A DNA stretch of 8,037 nucleotides from an uncultured Verrucomicrobiota bacterium (GTDB lineage Bacteria > Verrucomicrobiota > Verrucomicrobiia > Chthoniobacterales > SZAS-18), in NCBI GenBank assembly GCA_937871685.1, contig CALMOL010000213.1:1-8037 (forward strand), read 5' to 3'. The translations under genes were made by a program, and so were the position numbers. Below the pieces are notes generated by a model, which saw only the letters and a program-made list of their open reading frames with translations, had not been told where the DNA came from and searched no databases. This document shows, in pieces, positions 5,881 to 8,037 of the stretch (within the stretch, counting starts at the first letter, position 1; each line of letters opens with the position of its first letter).

Positions 5881-6207
5881 TCACCGCGGCTCTGGCCGGG
5901 GCGCCTCGCACTTCCAGCACGCGTCGAAGTTGCTTGGCACCGATTCCCCGCAGCTCGGGCACGCCCATTGCCCGGCCGCGGCCGGCTGCGCAACGGCGCG
6001 GTGGTATTCCTGGAGCAGCGAGACCGCGCGGTCGTAATCCTCGTCCTTCAGCACCCAAAGCTCGGGGAATGCCTCCGTGAAGGGAATCTCCCCCATCAGG
6101 GACGAGACGCCCCGGTTTCGAATCTCCGCCGGGATGCCGTTGCTCGTCAGAATCGACTCGCAAAGCCCCACCTCGTGGGACGCAGGATGTTCAAAGACTT
6201 TTCGCAT
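5881..6207 (-). CDS. DUF2007 protein with a C-terminal zinc ribbon
   Basis: This 108-residue protein has two parts. Residues 1-70 match DUF2007 (sometimes labelled putative signal-transducing protein): a start like MRKVFEHPASHEVGLCESIL, then NGIPAEIRNRG (23-33), GEIPFTEAFPELWVLKDEDY (39-58) and a closing helix AVSLLQEY. Residues 81-100 form a zinc ribbon, CPSC (83-86) and CWKC (97-100), with the four cysteines correctly paired. DUF2007 resembles a small ACT-like alpha/beta domain, but its ligand is not established. GAGAGG lies 7 bases before the ATG, supporting the start. The gene follows the serine hydrolase on the same strand at a distance of 107 bases. Family call is firm; function is unknown. 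Confidence 0.88.
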   Translation of the reverse strand: MRKVFEHPASHEVGLCESILTSNGIPAEIRNRGVSSLMGEIPFTEAFPELWVLKDEDYDRAVSLLQEYHRAVAQPAAAGQWACPSCGESVPSNFDACWKCEAPRPEPR

Positions 6208-6272
6208 GGCTCGGCCTCTCGCAGGAATCTCAAGGTGGTTGGTCGCCGTCGTTTCGGTCCGACGCTAGGGTG

Positions 6273-6312
6273 TGCGACCCCGTCACGGATCGAGGCCCGG
6301 TGACCGTTCGCA
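6273..6312 (-). terminator. Possible hairpin after the serine hydrolase gene
   Basis: Just beyond the stop of the leftward hydrolase gene lies an interrupted stem: TGCGA (6273-6277) with TCGCA (6308-6312), and inside it GTCACGG (6282-6288) with CCgGTGAC (6297-6304). No U-run follows, so it is at best a weak or processing hairpin. It is unrelated to the heptad elements. Confidence 0.25.
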
Positions 6313-6314
6313 AG

Positions 6315-7808
6315 CTAGCGCGCGGCGCGCACCGTGGCGTCGATCAATTGGATGTCGTCCGCGATGCCGAAGTCCGGCGGGTCGGAATACCCCAGCCGCA
6401 CGATCACCAGCCGCTCGGAGGGGATGATGTAGATGCGCTCGCCGAGAAAGCCGCTCGCGAAGAAGCCGTCCGCGGGGAATCCCCCGGCGATCCTCCGCTT
6501 GGCATACGAGCCGCCCCCGTCGTTGGTCCAAAAGCCCGCGCCGTAGGCCACCCCGAGCGTGGCGCGGCGCGACCATTCCACCCAGCCCTCGGGCAGGATG
6601 CGGCGGCCATCGGGCGCGATCCCGTCGCGGCGATACAGCTCGCCGAAGCGCGCGTAATCCCGCGCGGTGGCATAGACAAACGTCGAGCCCACGAAGGTTC
6701 CCCGGCCGTCGAACTCCAGCGTGACCCCGCGCATGCCGAGCGGCGCGAAGAGCTCGCGCTGGGCAAACTCGCGCTGCCCCGCGATACCGCCGCCGATGGT
6801 CTGCCCGATCAGGCGATTGAGGATCAGCGTGTTCGCCGAGGTGTATTCCCACTCCTGGCCGGGCGGATGCTTGTGTGGGCGGCGCGCGGCGAAGCCCGCC
6901 ATGTCCACCTCGGCGAATTCCATGCGCGCCACCGGATCCAGCCCGCTGCCCCGCTCCTCCGCGTCGATGCCGCTCCGCATGCGCAGCAGGTCCTCAATCG
7001 TCACCGATCCGCGCGGGTCGCCCGCCGCCGACCACTCGGGCGCGCCCACCCTTTGCTCCACCGCAAGCCTTCCTTGCCGCACCAGCACCCCGAGCAGCGC
7101 GTTGGTGAACGACTTCGCCACCGAGTATCCCATCAGCGGCGTCTCGATGCCGATCCCCGGCGCGTAGCGCTCGGCGACGAGCCGGCCGTCCTTCGCGATG
7201 GCCACCGCCTTCACGCGCTTGCTCGGCTCGCCCGCGCGCTCGGCGAAGACCCGCTCGATGGCCTTCGCGATCTCGGGATTCGCGGCGCTGACGACCGTCC
7301 CCGGCGCGAAGCCCTCTGCCTCCGGCGCCGACGCCGCAACCGCGACGGGAGCCGTGGCCGGTAGCGCTTCGTTGTCGGGATAATCCAGCCGCGCCCCGTA
7401 GCCCGGCGTGAACCGCGCCCGCGCGCGAAACAAGCCGGCAAACGACGCCTCCACGGCCTTCGCCTCGCGATCCACGCGGTATCGCACCACCCGCGCCCAC
7501 GGCCCCAGCACGGTGCGGACGTGCTCGCGAAACGTTTCCTCGGCATCCAGCCCGGAAACAAACACCGCCGAGCAAATTGTGTGCGCCGTCAATCCCGCCG
7601 CCACGCGGCCCAACTGGTCCGGCCGAAAGAAAAGGCCGGCCGCGACCAGCCCGCAAAGCGAGATGCCCAAGACGCTCCGCACCCATCGTCTCCGCGTCGG
7701 GCGATGGGCGCGGCCCGAGGCAATCGAATCGGGCGTGGAAGGAACAGGAGTAGTCACGAAAGGGGCGGGAACCGACGCGCCGGAAAGCAGGCCGGCGACA
7801 AGTCTCAC
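6315..7808 (-). CDS. Membrane-anchored serine hydrolase, beta-lactamase class C fold
   Basis: This 497-residue protein has a predicted membrane anchor at about 46-62 (VLGISLCGLVAAGLFF after the basic stretch RPTRRRWVR), a region including TICSAVFVSGLD (77-88), and a class C beta-lactamase/esterase-type domain from about residue 180 to the end. The nucleophile motif is SVAK (S229, K232) in MGYSVAKSFTNALLG; the second motif is YTSAN (322-326). PPGQEWEYTSANTLILNRLI and GFLGERIYIIPSERLVIVRLG (the latter at 453-473) match periplasmic 'serine hydrolase' proteins of this family. A canonical KTG/HTG third motif is not seen. Such proteins may be esterases, peptidases or penicillin-recognising enzymes; the substrate is unknown. 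The start used is a GTG at 7808; a second GTG at 7682 would begin right at the anchor and may be the true start, since the first 42 residues are low-complexity. Catalytic domain most likely periplasmic. Confidence 0.88.
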   Translation of the reverse strand: MRLVAGLLSGASVPAPFVTTPVPSTPDSIASGRAHRPTRRRWVRSVLGISLCGLVAAGLFFRPDQLGRVAAGLTAHTICSAVFVSGLDAEETFREHVRTVLGPWARVVRYRVDREAKAVEASFAGLFRARARFTPGYGARLDYPDNEALPATAPVAVAASAPEAEGFAPGTVVSAANPEIAKAIERVFAERAGEPSKRVKAVAIAKDGRLVAERYAPGIGIETPLMGYSVAKSFTNALLGVLVRQGRLAVEQRVGAPEWSAAGDPRGSVTIEDLLRMRSGIDAEERGSGLDPVARMEFAEVDMAGFAARRPHKHPPGQEWEYTSANTLILNRLIGQTIGGGIAGQREFAQRELFAPLGMRGVTLEFDGRGTFVGSTFVYATARDYARFGELYRRDGIAPDGRRILPEGWVEWSRRATLGVAYGAGFWTNDGGGSYAKRRIAGGFPADGFFASGFLGERIYIIPSERLVIVRLGYSDPPDFGIADDIQLIDATVRAAR

Positions 7809-8037
7809 CGCTACGATCCGCCCTGCTTGCCGCGCCGCCAGTTGCGAAGGCGCCTTTTCCCAACGCCTCGTCGGAAATTCCTCTCGGCAAGCCAGACTGC
7901 TCCGAAATGCCGTTGCGCCCGAGCGTGCTTGAACGTTCGGTGTGAAATGATCTGGCGCGGCCGCGCCTCAACCTGAAACTGCCTCGCCTCCCGCTCCACG
8001 AGCGCACCACCGGCCGCGCGGATAAGGCGCGCTCCCA
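7809..8037. other. Right-hand flank without a supported gene
   Basis: Open frames exist on both strands here, but their translations are Arg-rich and look like GC-driven shadows. I see no tRNA, heptad repeat or clear promoter. It is presumably the upstream region of the serine hydrolase gene. Confidence 0.4.

Noticed and set aside
6270..7364. 364-residue open frame on the plus strand opposite the serine hydrolase
   Set aside because: It shows His/Arg/Ala-rich antisense composition with no motif; the minus strand has SVAK and other family motifs.
7811..8010. Small open frames upstream of the serine hydrolase
   Set aside because: They are Arg-rich, show no family resemblance and no convincing ribosome-binding site, and overlap each other in several frames.

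Overview
This is a GC-rich window (about two thirds or more G+C by eye) with densely packed bacterial chromosomal genes on both strands. Nothing looks like phage, plasmid or transposase. The protein mix is a SUMF1-fold protein, a cNMP-binding histidine kinase, a pilin-like protein with an 'IAVPGFLRARKRSQ' type segment, and a DUF2007 protein. Together with the intergenic repeat style, this suggests a Gram-negative, possibly a Verrucomicrobiota-like bacterium. That taxonomic guess is an inference and weak.

Layout, left to right. (1) The 5' part of a 2-hydroxyacid dehydrogenase gene runs leftward off the window (1-139, minus). It sits head to head, with no gap, against a SUMF1/FGE-like protein (138-1022, plus). 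(2) An orphan sensor kinase with an N-terminal cyclic-nucleotide-binding domain follows (1164-2294, plus). (3) A leftward pair comes next: a DUF971 protein (3086-3400) and a PrxQ-like peroxiredoxin (2405-2980). (4) A proline-rich, pilin-like membrane protein is at 3530-4018 (plus). (5) The PLP-homeostasis protein YggS (4131-4829, minus) is divergent from a LysR-type regulator (4907-5848, plus). Their shared 77-base gap holds a textbook T-N11-A dyad. (6) Two more leftward genes follow: a DUF2007 plus zinc-ribbon protein (5881-6207) and a membrane-anchored class C beta-lactamase-fold serine hydrolase (6315-7808). The last 229 bases hold no gene I can support.

The most striking non-coding feature is a family of four intergenic inverted repeats (about 1019-1151, 2291-2409, 2988-3096 and 4030-4156). 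Each is made of purine-rich 7-base units of the type GTGARAA on the left and their reverse complement on the right, around a GC-rich core of roughly 50-70 bases. The unit sequence differs between elements, but the two arms of each element match each other. Five of the six gene 3' ends that touch an element take their stop codon from inside a heptad. Because 7 is 1 modulo 3, a heptad containing TGA presents a stop in every frame within three units.

The genes do not form one obvious pathway; most look like single genes or pairs separated by these repeats. Other points worth a second look are a DUF971 protein whose usual Cys/Trp/Leu positions are replaced in a nearly T-free stretch, a dehydrogenase whose N-terminus seems missing, and a pilin-like protein without a prepilin peptidase site.
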